Part shown: piece by piece, positions 12,001 through 24,953 of the stretch
Layout of the letters: every line of letters begins with the position of its first letter
Position numbering within the stretch: the first letter of the stretch is position 1
Source of the DNA: Tribonema minus
Lineage: Eukaryota > Sar > Xanthophyceae > Tribonematales > Tribonemataceae
Assembly: GCA_017506865.1 (NCBI GenBank)
Contig: JAFCMP010000068.1
Coordinates: 1,178,001-1,242,000, forward strand
Length of the DNA stretch: 64,000 nt
Reading direction: 5' to 3'
The notes under the pieces: generated by a model
Told to the model about the DNA's origin: nothing
The model's input: only the letters and a program-made list of their open reading frames with translations
Database searches by the model: none
Position numbers and translations under genes: made by a program

Positions 12001-14462
12001 CATGTAGCAATACTTATAACTTGCAGGACGAACACGAGCACTGATTGGTTGGTATGTTCTAGAAATGACGGTTACAGCAGGCGATGCGCATGGCTTGCCT
12101 AGCCTTCAATCACGGATCACTTTGCGCTTGCAGGATGCTTGCCAAAGCAGTGCTGTTTATGTATCAGTTCTATACCTATCGATTTGCACTGCATATGTAT
12201 GCTTAATTGCCAGTACATGTTTGGTGGAACCTGCGCTGTTGTCACTGGACACATTCCCCACAAAAGACTATGCTGCTCCTCTCAGTGCAAGACATGCCAC
12301 ATTAGTGCTGCAGGCAGTTTATCAGCCTGCAGTTTCTGCGTGCGCAAGAGCACGCAGCTCTCAGCTGCTGAAACACTGCAGGATTCTTCTATAATCCAGG
12401 TTGCAACAGGTTGACGGTCGTCAGTTGTACACGCCGTTATCTGACTGACGAGGTTGACGAGCATGCTTGCGTTGTGATGTGAGCCTGCCAGTTGAGAGCC
12501 GCTTATCGAGTTGAGAGCTGTTCATCGCCTCAGCGCTACTGTTATGCTGTTGCATACAGTACCTGCACTGCACATGGCTCACCCATGGCATTCACGTGCT
12601 GGCCTTGTTATGTGGTGCAGGTCAGCGCACGCTTCATGCTGCACCGGCACCGCGAGGTGGTGGAAGAGCTCATGCGCGGCGGCTTCATCAACGAGCGCGA
12701 GGGCGAAGCGCTGCTGCATAGAAACGCTGTCTCCCACACGCTCCTGCACGACCACCCCTACGCAGACCACCTGCCGCCGCGGACGGTGCTGCTCAGCAAG
12801 GTCCCATTCCTGCGCCAGCTCAACGACGAAGATCTCAAGCGCATCGTGGAGGACGAGTCGTGCTGCAGCGAGCAGTTCCACGGCTCCAACGTGGTGCTCA
12901 TACGCAACGGCGCGCAGACCGTGGCACAGGGCCCCAACAAGAGCTCCGGCGCCGCCGGCTGGTACTACATTGTGCGCGGCACCGTGCACATGATCAGCGA
13001 GAACCCCGTAAAGGGGCGGCGGCAGCAGGTGCTGCACGCCGGCGCGGTGTTTGGCATGACGGACCAGATGCTGGGCCGGCCGTTCAGGGGGGCTTACACT
13101 ACGGCCAGTTTTGTGCACGTCTTCTACTTCGACAAGGACCGGTTGTTGGCGGAGGCCGCGCGCTGCGATGACCTCAACCGCTCGCTGTGGCGCACCGTGG
13201 GCGTGACGGTCCTGCGCAAGTTTGTCGGCTTCAACAGGATGCGGCTCAACGAGCTGCACAAGCTGGTCTACAGCAGCGAGTTTGTTGACCTGAGCCGTGC
13301 TGGCGTGGGCGAGGAGACCAGCGAGGTGGCGCTGCGCGTGGAGCAGATACGCGCACGCATGACGGCCAGCAGCTCCGTTGGCGGCATGCGCCATGGCTCC
13401 ATCAGCGGCAGCACAGGAGATGCGGGGACACCAACATCGGCAGCGGCAGCGGCAGCGGACGACGGCGCGATTCACATCAAGAAAATGTCGCGCGACCCCA
13501 GCGGCACCAGCCTGAAGCAGGCGCTGCGGCAGATGGGCCTCTACGAGGGTGACTTTGATGACTATCTGCAGGGGCAGCAGCGCCATGCACACGTCGCGTC
13601 AGGCGGCAGCGTGGCCGGCAGCGGCAGCAGCGGCGGCATTGCGCAGGCGCGCTCGCCGCCCATGCTGCAGGGCCCCAAGGCCGCAGCTCACACCTCGCTG
13701 AAGATCGTGGACGTGGATGCCAGCTACTACGTGCTGCTGGTCACAGGCCAGCTGCTGCCGCGCCCCGCCACGGACACAGCACCCGCAGTGGAGGCACAGG
13801 ACGCGCCCTGCCTGTTGACGGACGTGGAGGGGCGCCTGGTGGTGACCACCGCCACCAAGCTCTTCCTCATACCTGTCAGCGCCATATCGCGCGTCCGCAG
13901 TCGCCTTGCGGGCGATCCCGCGCGCGGCCTGCGTGCAGAGGACTCGCTCGGGGCCCTCAAGGACCACGCCATTCACCGTGCACGTGCCGCTGACCTGGAT
14001 GCGCTCAACAGCCTGGACGCAGCAGGCTTGGGCCGCAGCCCTAATTTAGGCCCCGTGCTGGGGCCCTCTGGGCCCTCTGCTACCATTAGTCCGACGTCTG
14101 CATCGTCGCAGATGTTTGGGGAGGGGCTGGACGTCAGCAGCGGCGGTCCCCCTCTGCTGCCGCATCACCGCCACCATGTGGTCTCTCAACATCACCGGCC
14201 GCTGCCGCAGGTGCAGGTGCAGCAGCATCACCAATCTCTAGCTCCAGGCGCAGCTGCAGCAGTGCCCGCGCCTCCAACTGCAATTGAATTGCACAGTGGC
14301 AGTGAGGGCGACACGCAGCAGTTGCTGCGGTCGAACGGCAGGGGTCTGCCGCCACTTTATAGGCCTCCCAATGCAGCAGTAAGATCAGGTAGCGGGCTAC
14401 GCGGCGAAGCGCCACTCTCTAGGTATGGCTCACTGGAGATGCCAGTCATAGAGGAGCAGTAG
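6045..14462 (+). CDS. SOS1: SOS1-type Na+/H+ antiporter with cyclic-nucleotide-binding-like domain
   Basis: Predicted 1681 aa in four exons: 6045-8651, 10292-10798, 11561-11650 and 12621-14462, all joined in phase 0 (5046 nt). SOS1/NHX7 antiporters export Na+ across the plasma membrane in exchange for H+. Residues about 20-450 form the CPA1 exchanger core with multiple membrane spans; SATDPVAVV lies at about 158-166, and the helix that normally carries Asn-Asp reads EALLNNALMVVLF. A long cytosolic part follows: a Gly/Ser-rich linker, a coiled coil near 800-830, and a segment like the post-membrane region of plant SOS1 (exon 2). The last exon carries a cyclic-nucleotide-binding-like fold (VPFLRQLNDEDLKRI, later WYYIVRGTVHMI). 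The C-terminus is Gln/His/Pro-rich. Plant SOS1 is about 1150 aa, so this protein is long, mainly through low-complexity inserts. Intron 3 has a GC donor. SLC9C-type exchangers also join an exchanger to a cNMP fold, but I saw no voltage-sensor segment. Confidence 0.85.
11651..12620 (+). other. GC-AG intron (intron 3 of the SOS1-like gene)
   Basis: Exon 3 ends CACAG and the intron opens GCAAGT, the usual consensus of the minor GC donor class. It ends GTGCAG before the cNMP-domain exon. Both flanking exons are phase 0 and no GT donor nearby keeps the frame. Confidence 0.75.
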
Positions 14463-16425
14463 TTCTCAAAGCCTGTAGCTTGTGTAGGCAACAGGTATCG
14501 TGGCACGTCACACACGCAACACACACAGGCACAGTGTAGTGAGCAGCCATGTACATATGTACCAGACTGTAATCAGTGCCGCCGCCCCTTGTAGTGGGCA
14601 CAATTTTGCTGATCATCTCGAGTGGACTCGCCTGCGTTCACACATGCAGCACCCATGCTGGACCGCTGCTAATCATCACACGGCCCCATCAAGCCATCAA
14701 CGGCTTCTTCTGGTTTCATGGCTTGGACTTTCATGTTTTGCTGTTGTGCATGATTTGAGCGGCAACCTGCAAGATGGTAGAATTACAAGCTCTGATCGTG
14801 GCATGCTACCATGTCGCTACTTGGCACAGTTCAGAAACACTTGCATGTACTTGAAGAAGCATTAGATCTTCCCTCCACCATCAGGTGCCTCTCTTGATTA
14901 CTTCCCATGGCCTTGAGACTGTGTGCTGCAATGAACACCGGGGGGGGGGGGCAGGGGACTGCTGCACACACCCGACTGCGCGCACGTCGGCCAGAAACAA
15001 AACTTCAAAGCTTCATTCATGTATCGTCTCAAAGCTGCAGAGGCTTAACACCCCCCTGAGACCCCCCCCTCTCTTCAACAACACAGGCTTTTACCAGCGT
15101 ACGCAGCAGCAGCAACCACGATTTTCTGACCATTTCACTGTGAAAAGCCAGAGAAGAGAGCGAGCACATTGCCGAACTTCACTTGAAATAGTGATGTTTG
15201 ATGGCTACAGTACAGTGGCTACGGTATTGTGGAAGGCACTCGCGGCTAACCATCCCTCGTCCACCTAGAGCTCGACGATCTTTTGATTCGTTTTTCATCA
15301 TTTTTGAGACCCTCATGCCAACACTGCAGTGGGGTTTGGGCACCCAGACAAGGAGTGCGAGCGTGCCTGCACTGACAGCAAGCCAATCTCGCCACCTCAT
15401 ACGTGATGTCATGACTAGTGCAGCCTAACCGGCAGCCAACATCACAAAAGGGTATGCCTGCAATGCACTTGGACATTCCTCAACTGCCTAGACTCCACCC
15501 CACGTCCATGACGGTTTGGCAACTGTCAAGAACATGAAAACTGACAGGCATGTGCAAGGCGCCAGCCAATGTGTGGAAGGTGTCATTATGGTTGAGCTGT
15601 CCAAAAATCAAGTTTACTTGGCATCAGCTCATGTATGTACCAGGTGGAGGTGCACATGTCAGACGGGCCGTCAATTGGCAGCAAGGGCGCCATCAAACCT
15701 GCAACCTGTCTGCACAATGTGTGGCACACTCATGGCCACCCAGTTGTGAACTGCGATGCAAGGAGAATTGCATGTGCACTAGGTACACTGCGAGGACGTA
15801 CCCTGCAGGCTGCTCTGACATACACATTGCTGCAATGGCACCACGTATGCTCAATGGCTGCACTGACATTCACGGTGATTGCAACAAGAGTGCATAGTGC
15901 AGACCCTGTGGGTGTACCTGTAGGGCAATGTCCAGTTCTGAAGGCAGTGGGTTCTACTATTTTCCCTTTTGAACAAAAGGTTTCCCGCTGGCCTCAGGTT
16001 TGTGCCAGTGATAACTTTAATAACTTGTGCTTCTCTGCAGCTCGATGAGACTGCTGACCCGACTGCGGCCTGGCAAGGTGCTCTCCTCTGTCCGCGCTTC
16101 TCAGTTTGGCGATGGTCATTGTGAGCCTGGTGCGCTTCCTCTGCGCTTATCATCAGAGCTGCTCCATGATTGCTATCACATCCATGAGACTCACGGTTGC
16201 TGAATACAACAGTATGAAGTCAATCTTGCTCAATACAACAATCGAAGTGGAAGTAGCAGACACAAACGGAAGGCAGCACTCTCACCTTATAATCAACGCA
16301 ACAAACAGCCACAGAACCGAAGAGGGGCAACTGACCCATATGCATGCATGGCCATGGGGTCAATGACATGAAATAAACACGCATGTAATGCACCGTGCTA
16401 ATGCAGCACTGCTGGCAGGGCAGAC
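14463..16425. other. Convergent intergenic stretch
   Basis: About 2 kb between the convergent SOS1-like and HEATR6 genes. It must hold both 3' UTRs; a TGTAA motif, the usual green-algal polyadenylation signal, occurs near 14569. A run of about ten G lies near 14940. No coding exon was recognised. Confidence 0.5.
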
Positions 16426-19400
16426 TCAGATCTCATCCTCTTCTGTGCCCTGCAAATCTTGTCGCGACATGCATCCTGCAGCCGCCATACGCTCCACCGC
16501 AGAGCGGTCCATGCGGTGGTGCTGGGCCGCAGGGACCTCATCAGGCGTGCTCGATGCTGAAGCCCAGCCAGTTCGGAGTGATGCTGCTAGTGCGCTTTGC
16601 CTCTCTTGTGCCAGTGTTTGAAAACGGCAAGCAAGGGCGGCAGGCAACACACGAGACTGTGTGTGCGTCTCAATGCCCTCAAACATGTCTGCCGCAGCTG
16701 GTGCGCTTGCGGCATGCAACGCCTCCTGCATATATGAACGAAGGCAGAAGGTTCTGCATTCAGATGTCACATGAGATGTGTGCCTTGGGGTTCAGACATT
16801 GTTAGTCTTGTACCTGTATCCTACTGACACAGCACAATCAAGCACCCATCACTCACGCGATGTGTGTTGGAGTGAATGCCGTCACAGAAGTAATTTGCAA
16901 GGGTACATGAGGCAGACCACGTTGCGACATATCATATCATCAGATGAGTCATGACTCTTATGTAGCACGCCTGATCGATAGACACCTGTGTAATGTAAAT
17001 GCTCTCAGAGCAGGATGACGCAGCTTGCAGTCCTAATGGCTGTAGCGAAGATGCATGTTAAATATGTGCGGTGCACAACCGCAATGCACTGCTGGACATG
17101 TGAGGCGGTTGAGAGTGCGAACAATAACGGCAATCACAACTCTATGATATCATGTCGACCACCACAATGCTTGCTGGTGAACAGCACATAGCGCTGCAGC
17201 ATGATGATCTCCAGCACAAAGAGACGTGATATGCAGTGCTATGCAAACGACACCACACTACAAAAAATGTTCGGCAGCCGCCACAAAAGCGCTGAGCCAA
17301 ACGTAAGGGAAATAAGTTGGCAAGATCTGTCTGTCATGCGAATTATGAGAAGTATCATCTTAGCGTTCAAGTCCAGACTTGTCCGACATGGGAAGGGTTT
17401 CAAATCTTACCTTTGGCAAACTGCCACCCGATGATGCATCTTGTGGCCAGCTTGCATCATCATGCAAGGAATCACTTGTGGCCACCGCAAGGCCTGTCAG
17501 GATGACATCTGCATCAAGACAAGTCAAAGACGCAAGGCAACCGGATGTGTGTTTCACATTGTCAGCACATGTGTAGAGCGCCCAATCACATTAAATGAAA
17601 AAGCTGCATGCGGTAAGCTAAGCATTACAGCATTACATACATCTCAACCTCCAAGTACTGCATGCACTTCAGTAGGCGAGAAGTTGAACGTTCTTGTGGC
17701 AACAAATGCAGCAAGTTCAGTTGCAACAGTAACAGAAATAGCCGCTGCTGGGCATTTCGTGCGATAATGATTGCTTGTAGCAGCGATGAGCTGTCAACAT
17801 GGCTTATGGCTATCATAGCACCGCTTCACCAGCATAATCTTGCATATTGTTGCACACAAGACACAAATCATGGATGTGTAATGGTGAAGACACTTCTGTC
17901 ATCGTTTAACAGGTAGACTAGGTGCAACACGTGCAGATGACACCAACACTGGTCATGATGCCCTACGTGCCTTTACACATGCAGCGTGCGTCGGTTTACC
18001 TGCAAGGTGCTCGGCAGTGTTGGCGTTGGCTGGCATGGGCGCACGACCTGATGGACCCTCTCCTGTCACATGGCCATCTAGCGTAGTGCATGCTTGAGCC
18101 TCCACTGCCGCACACCAGGCTCCAAACGCAGAGACAGTCGTCTGCGTATTACATGTCTGGCATGCTGAAGCATATGCTGGCATCCAGAGCTGTGCCAGGT
18201 GCTCAGCAGCAGCGCTACCTGCGCGCGCCATCACACCAGTGACTCTGCTGCCCGTGCCGTGCACAGGGTGGTCATCCGCATCCGCCAGGCTCAACAAGGC
18301 CAACAGTGCACCAGCACTGTCAACTAGCGCGCCACTATTGCCACCAACACCCTTGCCGACTGTGTGTGATGACACGGTGACGACAGTAAGCGCAGTCACA
18401 GCGAGGTGGGCCGCCGCTGCCACCAGCTCGTCAATGCTGTTACTGGCGCCTGCGTTGCCGCTGGAACTGTTGCGATCAGTCCTGTCAGCCTCCCCCATTG
18501 CTGCTTGCAAGGCTCGGAGCGATGTGGTAAGGAGCCGCTCAGTGTCAAAGGCCGTCATCATGGACTCTCCGTCTGATAATGCCGTGAGATGCGCATCTCG
18601 CAGTGTTGCAAGCCGCCATGTGAACGTGTGGAGCGCCCGAGCCGCATGTGTGATGGCCTTCACACGGGCAAGCTTGTCCTTGAGCGCTGCTCCTGTCAAC
18701 ACCAACACATGTTTGGCATACATATGTCAGCACCGGCTGCATGCCGCATGCTATGGCGATGCTGCTTGGTGGTGTACATGTCATTGAAGACTACATGTGG
18801 GGCCGCCGTATTGCAAGTAAACACAGTGCAAGCGCTAGAGGTTCAAGGGTGTTTCATATGTACCTCAACACACACTACAACAATGGCATTCATTCAAAGT
18901 AACTGAAATTGCCACTGCAAGTGCTTACATTGACAGATGAACAGCATGTTTGAACGTGGGTCGTCCAACACAATGTTGACTTGTCTACTGTGTGCTGCGT
19001 GACTCTTTACCTTTCGGGTTGTGCTCTGTGTGAGGAACGCATGTCAATCCAGCTGCAGCTGCATCAGCACCGCTCACTAGCGCCATCAATGCCATGGCCC
19101 ATATGTCTTGCCACGTGCAGCTGCTGGCGCCCTGCGACATACCATGTGAGCAGCGTTATGTCTGCGGTTGAGCATGAGCGGCCCCTGATGATGGTATATA
19201 TCGGCCTGAGCAAACATAAAGGTGCTTGGTGCTGCGTTACATTCAGTACTGTGGAGACACAACAGCAGCATACAGCCGCACCCCAACAAGATGGTACTGA
19301 TTAGTTTGCATCTAAAATGCAACAAAGCCACATGGACCGTATTGCCGCTGGACAATCATGAGGTGGTATCTCACCTGAGCGCTACACACACGTGCACATG

Positions 19401-22400
19401 ATCCCTGTGCACAATGCCCTCGCCACATGGCACTAGCAGCGCCAGTCAGAAGAGCACCGAGCGCCTTGCAGTAACATGCCCCCATCATCCACCCAGTGCT
19501 GTCTGCTGCTGCTGCCCGGGCTTTGCGTCTCGGCGGTGTCACTCGCCCTTTGTCATTGATGTGTGTGTGTACGCTACTGATAGCAGTGCTCATACTGGTA
19601 AGGTCGGCAAGACTGACACCGCCAGGCATGCTCGCGTGACCGGCATTGCTAATGCCTTGAAGGGCTGCACATATGCCAGATGTGAGCTGCTGCACGCACA
19701 CACTGGCGTCGGTAGGCTGTGGATGCATGGCACATCTTGGTGGCATGCAGCACTGCTCAGGTGTGAGCAACGCTGCAAGGTAGCCCATGGCAGTTACAGC
19801 GGTAGCAACTGGCACAAGGTCATCAGCACCAGTCATGGTCGGCAGCAGCTGCTGCAGAAGCAGTAGCATGTGTGTGCTAGGCAGTGAGCAAGTGCTGTGC
19901 TCGTCGGCCTGACTGAGGTATCTGAATGGATGAGCCTCAACTGCAGTGAACCGCAAGTAGAAATGCCTGGCAATTTGACCAACAGCTGCCACTGCTGCAC
20001 TCATTTGCATGCGTGATGGTTGGGGCGAGGGTGCACTTGTGCGCTGACCGGGCGCTGATTGGTAGGACACTCCTGTTGATAGGACAGCCGCCAGCGCCGC
20101 AAGGCAGGTTGCAGTGAACGCCTGATCTAGCCGCCATTGAGATACTGAACCGTCATCATCACTGTCACTGCTTAGCACCACGCCAAGCACCTTGCAGGCA
20201 GCCGCACTGACGCCAGTGGCACTGTCCTTGGTGGCAGCAGTGAGCAACAGTAGGCATGTGCTGCGAACCTGCACATGATAGCAGGCGTCGGCAACAGAGA
20301 GACTTCGTCAGAGCTTGTCAGCAACATGTGTCACAATGCCAAAATAAATTGTACCAGGACCAGGTCTGATGAGTAATTACCAATAAAGAGATTCTACCTT
20401 GTCTGCTTTTGGAATCCCTTGGTGTTCACAGTGTGAATGTTGGCAATACTGCTGAGTGAGCTGGTGTTTGACAAAGGCTTCACGGGGATGTTGGCAAAGC
20501 GCATACAATGTTGCTGAGCTGTGTGAACCAGTTGGAACAGAATTCTAACCATCAGATTAAGCATTACGACCTGTTGAAATTTGACCGGTCGTGATCACAA
20601 TTTGCACACTGTGTGTTGTGCCTCTTGCTAAGCAATGTTTGGTTCTAGTCTAGGAACAACCATGTGCTTCAAAACATTGCTTGCTCTTTCACAACCGTCC
20701 ACCATCACAGAACCTGTTCTTGCCATCAGCACTTGTTCAACCTGTGCAAATGATTACTTGCATGCGCCACACAGCTTGACAGTTCACAAGATGACGCATG
20801 ATTGCATTGCCAGAGGCCGTGGAATTGCACAATCTTGTAAACAGCCGTCTTCATGTGTCATGGTAGTACAAATAACACTGATTACTGCAGCATCCCTGTG
20901 CGATGATACGTGTTGGAGGGCAGCAAGTCACCGTCAGCTCACAATGCACTCAAGTGAACAGTTGCAACTTTGTATTCTTTGGTGTGCAAAGTACGGGCGC
21001 CAGAAGGCGAACCAGCCACCCATTCAAACTTGACAGGTACTTCGAAGTATCATTTGACTAGCAATCCAGTATTGTCGAAAGCTGATCAGCGTAGATATAC
21101 TGGAATGCTTGAAATCAGCCCCACCACATGAAAAACTTTTAGCGCAATCTGTCATCAACAACCGTATCACACCTGCAGAGGCATCCCGTCCCAGTCAGAT
21201 GGTAGCAGTAGTACATAGCAGCTGCATGCCACAGCACGCACACCATGGAATGGATCCTGCAAAGCCCTCTGCAGATCTCTGTTGATGATCTCCCCCCAAA
21301 CAGATGTTGACCACTCGGGGTTGCTGTCGGCAATGCTGGTATTGGGTCTGGTCCTGGCTCTCAGCAATTCCTCCATCACCTGCACTCAGGACCAGAAAGG
21401 TGCCACCGATTACATGTGAGCAGTGCAGTGAACTGCACTGTATTGCACTGCAGTGGTGGTAACACATCAAGGCTTTGACATGACGGTAGTCAAGAGGGCA
21501 ACAGTCTACACCCCAAGTGCCGGACACTCAATGCCAGCATTGGCTGCAGATAATCATGCTGAGACATTTGTTGCAATGTGTACGTACACAGAAACCCCAT
21601 TGTATGTACTGAACCAGGTGGAGCGAGCACAAAACGACACAACCACATATTGTGAGCATTGCCTGAGAGCTGCACGCGCTCTTTCTTGAGGCTTGTGATA
21701 GAAGTTGTGCTATGCCTACATGGTCGTATGCAGCCGTTATTCGTTATGTGTTTCCGCTTGCAAGTATGTACATCTGCGGGCTGCACATTGCATTTGTAGG
21801 GTGCTGAAGAGCAAGCTTCACCTTGAGCGCATGAAGCCGCAGGTTCTGGTCAGGGTCCCCAAAACACAACTGCAGGGCTATCCTCACTCCACTGTTGCCG
21901 CTGTCACCGCAACCGCCACCACCGCTGCAGAGCAAGTGATGAGGCAGTGTAGATGCAATCCGTGCCAGCACCAGCAATGCCTCCGTTCTCAGTTTGGAGC
22001 GACGGGCAAGCTTGAGCAAGCATGCCACAAACCGCTCTGGCTGTCCGTCAGCTTCTTGTAGGCCTTCTGCTGTGAATCGCTGTGTATGCGTCGTGAATGT
22101 GCTCAAGAACTGGTCAGCTGCAGCGGTGGGTGGCTCTCTGTTGAAGGCAGCACTGATTGCCTGGCATGCACCAACTGCCACCGCAGGCACAGCAGGAAGC
22201 GGCCCTGTCGCTGCTGTTCGTGCTGCTGCAATTGGGGGTTGTGGCATTGTTGCTGCCAATGGTGGTGATGATGACGACATTGCACGTGGTGGACCAGCCT
22301 GGACCAAGCCATGCTGCGCAACCAACTCTCCAAGCTGGTGAAGCAGCCGAATGAACGTTGCATCCAGTGCTGCTGCGGCGGTGTCTGCTAGCATCGGCTC

Positions 22401-24826
22401 TGTAGAGTTACCGCCGTCCATGGCTGCGTATGGCACTGTTGCTGCCAGCGCTGCAACACAGTGACACAGCTTTACCAGCACGTCGCTATCAACTGTTGAG
22501 TGCAGGCAAGTCAAAAGCTTTTGTTGAAGGTAGAGCAACATGGCTGCTGTCCTGCCGCCCAACCCAGCACCGCCAATGAGGCCGCTTCCAGAAGACATCC
22601 ATAGCTTCAGTGGAGCTGATGATATCAATGCTGCAGCCGTTGACGCTGCTGCACATCTAACCTGGACAGTGAAAACAAACAGTCATGGTTGAACCAAGGT
22701 CCATAGGCAGCACTCGTGAGTCATGACCACTTGTAGGCAGCACTTGTGAGGCATGACCACTTCTGCGTCCATTCTGGCAGGCATGTATTGCAAGCTGTGT
22801 AACAATTGCTCATTTCAGCATTAATGTGCGGCAGTGGTGTGCATTGTGCATTCATTTGTCACTGTCCCCCTGTCACACACACAGCACCTGCAGTACATCT
22901 CTTACCTCAGAAGCCACAGATTGCTGCTCCATGATAGCAACCAAGCCACCTTCCCGAACCACCCCGCCTGCAGGAGAAGAGAGCACCATCAAATAATCAG
23001 TGCAGTTGCCAGGTCCAAAGTTTTGGTCAGCTTTAGCACAGAAGCGTACCTGGTTCCTCATCGCCGCTGCTGACACGGGATAATGGTGTCGCATGTGACG
23101 GTAAGAACATGCCCCAGTGAGCATATACATCCCTTGCCATGTGTTTTGCTAGTGCTGCAAGTAGGTTGAGAGACTGCGAGGGACAAACATCAATATAGAA
23201 AGTGTCAGGCAACATGAAGTATATGCTGATGGAGGCACAAGCTGATACAGGCATTGCTTGCCCCAATGACGGCAATACGGCAATAACACCGCATCACAGT
23301 GTGCACCAATCAAGCAACTGCCCACCTGCGTCTGAGCAGCAGTAATGTCACGCATAGCAGCACTTTCTTGAAAAGCGTGCTGTGGGTGAGATGTTATGCG
23401 CCTCCTTGCCAGCGACATGGGCTGTACCAGATGGTTGAGTGCAAGCATGATGCGCGGTAGAAAAGGTGACAACGGCTGCTCGCCTCCCTTGCAGCTGACC
23501 ACCTGTGGCATAGACAGCAACAGCACGCAAGCTGCTCAGCTCATATCACTGTAAATAAAGTACAGCGAAGCACACGCGACGTCGAAAGCCACGCACCTGA
23601 ACCAGCCCACTTGCTGCAGTTGCACACAGTTGCGCCTCGACTGACCTGAGGTCAACAGAGTAACAGACGCTTCAATTGTGATGTATGCATGACTGCACAA
23701 ACATTTGCAGCGCGCACATGCAATTTGCTTACTGCATATCCTCCAGTCGCCAGTGTGCTGCAAGACTTGAGGACAGGCAGTTGCAAGCAGCACCCCTCCA
23801 TTTGTCAGCCAGCGTAGGCCAGCTCTTGACACATGTGGCGGTCAGCGCCTCCAACGCTGCGCTTCTGTAGGTAAGCTCCGCAGGAGCATTCGCCTGTCGC
23901 AGCAGCACCTGCAACAAAACCAAGCAGAATCAGCAGATGAGTTCCATGTGGAGGCTCCAGTACAACTGTTGCTTCAGAGCGCCAGTTCTCAACAGGGAGC
24001 AGATCAAGAAACTGATGTGACTGGCACCAGTTCTGGGACAGGGGATAGCTTACCGGCAAAAAGCCATCTGCCTCCAAAGCGAGGTCGTGTGTGCTGCCGT
24101 GCAGCCGCATAACAATTGCCAATGCCGAAACGACATCATGCACCAGCATGCTGCCATCAGAGAGCAGCAGCAGCGTGTCCTTCAGAAACCGCAACACCAC
24201 TCCCAGCTGCACAGGTGTGAGACGCACGCTGTCCTGTTTGCTGTGCAGCTCCAGTACCACACGTGCAACGCGCGACCGCAGCAGTCCTGTGGTATTTGGA
24301 TCGCTTAATTCTGGTGGAATTGCTTGACACAGTGTTGCTGCTGCATGGCCGCCATCCTGCAGCAGAGCACACAACAAGTGGATTCCAGTAAGCATCCGGG
24401 TCAGACCGTTGCACCGCATCACACGGACCTCAAGACAGCTTAATCATCGTCAGATGCTACTCAAGCAGTTTGTTGCAGCAATCTGATACAACATCAGGTC
24501 AATGGACAGCCGTCAGTCTGGTCAAGGCATGCTTCTGTTTGGTACTGCAATGTAGCCAGCCAGCTGAAATATGCCTGCATGTCAGCTGAAATTAGCAGGC
24601 TTGCCTGACACAAGCATCAGCACCGTACCTGCGGTGTCAATGCCACATTCGGCAGCGCAAGCACCTCCAACTTGTCCAGCTGCCCCGCCAACACAGCAAG
24701 CAGGCCATGCTCGCTGATTGAACCACGATGCACAGCCTGCAGCTCAGCAATGCACGCCAGCCACGCGCCCCTCTCCTGCCTCTGAGCACCTAGGTGCCTA
24801 AAGCCCGATCCTGCGCCTGCCTTCAT
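16426..24826 (-). CDS. HEATR6: HEAT-repeat protein, HEATR6 homologue
   Basis: Predicted about 1469 aa from 15 exons whose lengths and phases all agree (4410 nt): 24826-24629, 24428-24054, 23908-23733, 23645-23597, 23502-23326, 23173-23050, 22967-22906, 22661-21822, 21379-21173, 20268-19375, 19131-19011, 18692-18000, about 17744-17649, 17508-17411 and 16725-16426. The order of recognisable HEATR6 segments is kept: SLNLLAALAKHMARDVYAHW, then HGVRAVACSCYVLLLP, then LLLLTAATKDSATGVSAAAC, then MGACYCKALGALLTG. HEAT repeats form a curved helical solenoid used as a protein-binding scaffold; the molecular role of HEATR6 is poorly known. The tail is acidic (GTEEDEI). The start ATG follows an in-frame stop at about 24890. 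Exon 13 has a weak donor (GTTGAG) and an uncertain acceptor. Human HEATR6 is about 1180 aa, so this one is longer, partly through Ala/Ser-rich loops. Confidence 0.78.
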
Positions 24827-24953
24827 GCGCTTTAAGATCGGATTTGTTTTCACTCGGTACTTCAAGTGTGATGTGACTCTGATGGTTGAAGATGGTTAAC
24901 TCTGACGCGCTTGGAACACCAAAACACACACTTGTGCAGAGGTTGCGTAGATT
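24827..24953. promoter_or_regulatory. Compact bidirectional promoter, HEATR6 and fibrillin
   Basis: Only 127 bp separate the two divergent start codons, so both 5' UTRs and core promoters must overlap or lie back to back. No clear TATA box is visible. Confidence 0.55.

Noticed and set aside
12579-13592. 337-codon open frame antisense to the SOS1 cNMP-domain exon
   Set aside because: It is the mirror of a GC-rich coding exon; the plus strand has a clear conserved domain in frame, while this translation has no recognisable fold.
17625-17816. Leu-rich minus-strand frame read as a transmembrane exon
   Set aside because: A different frame of the same stretch joins in phase to both neighbouring HEATR6 exons, so the Leu-rich frame is a shadow.
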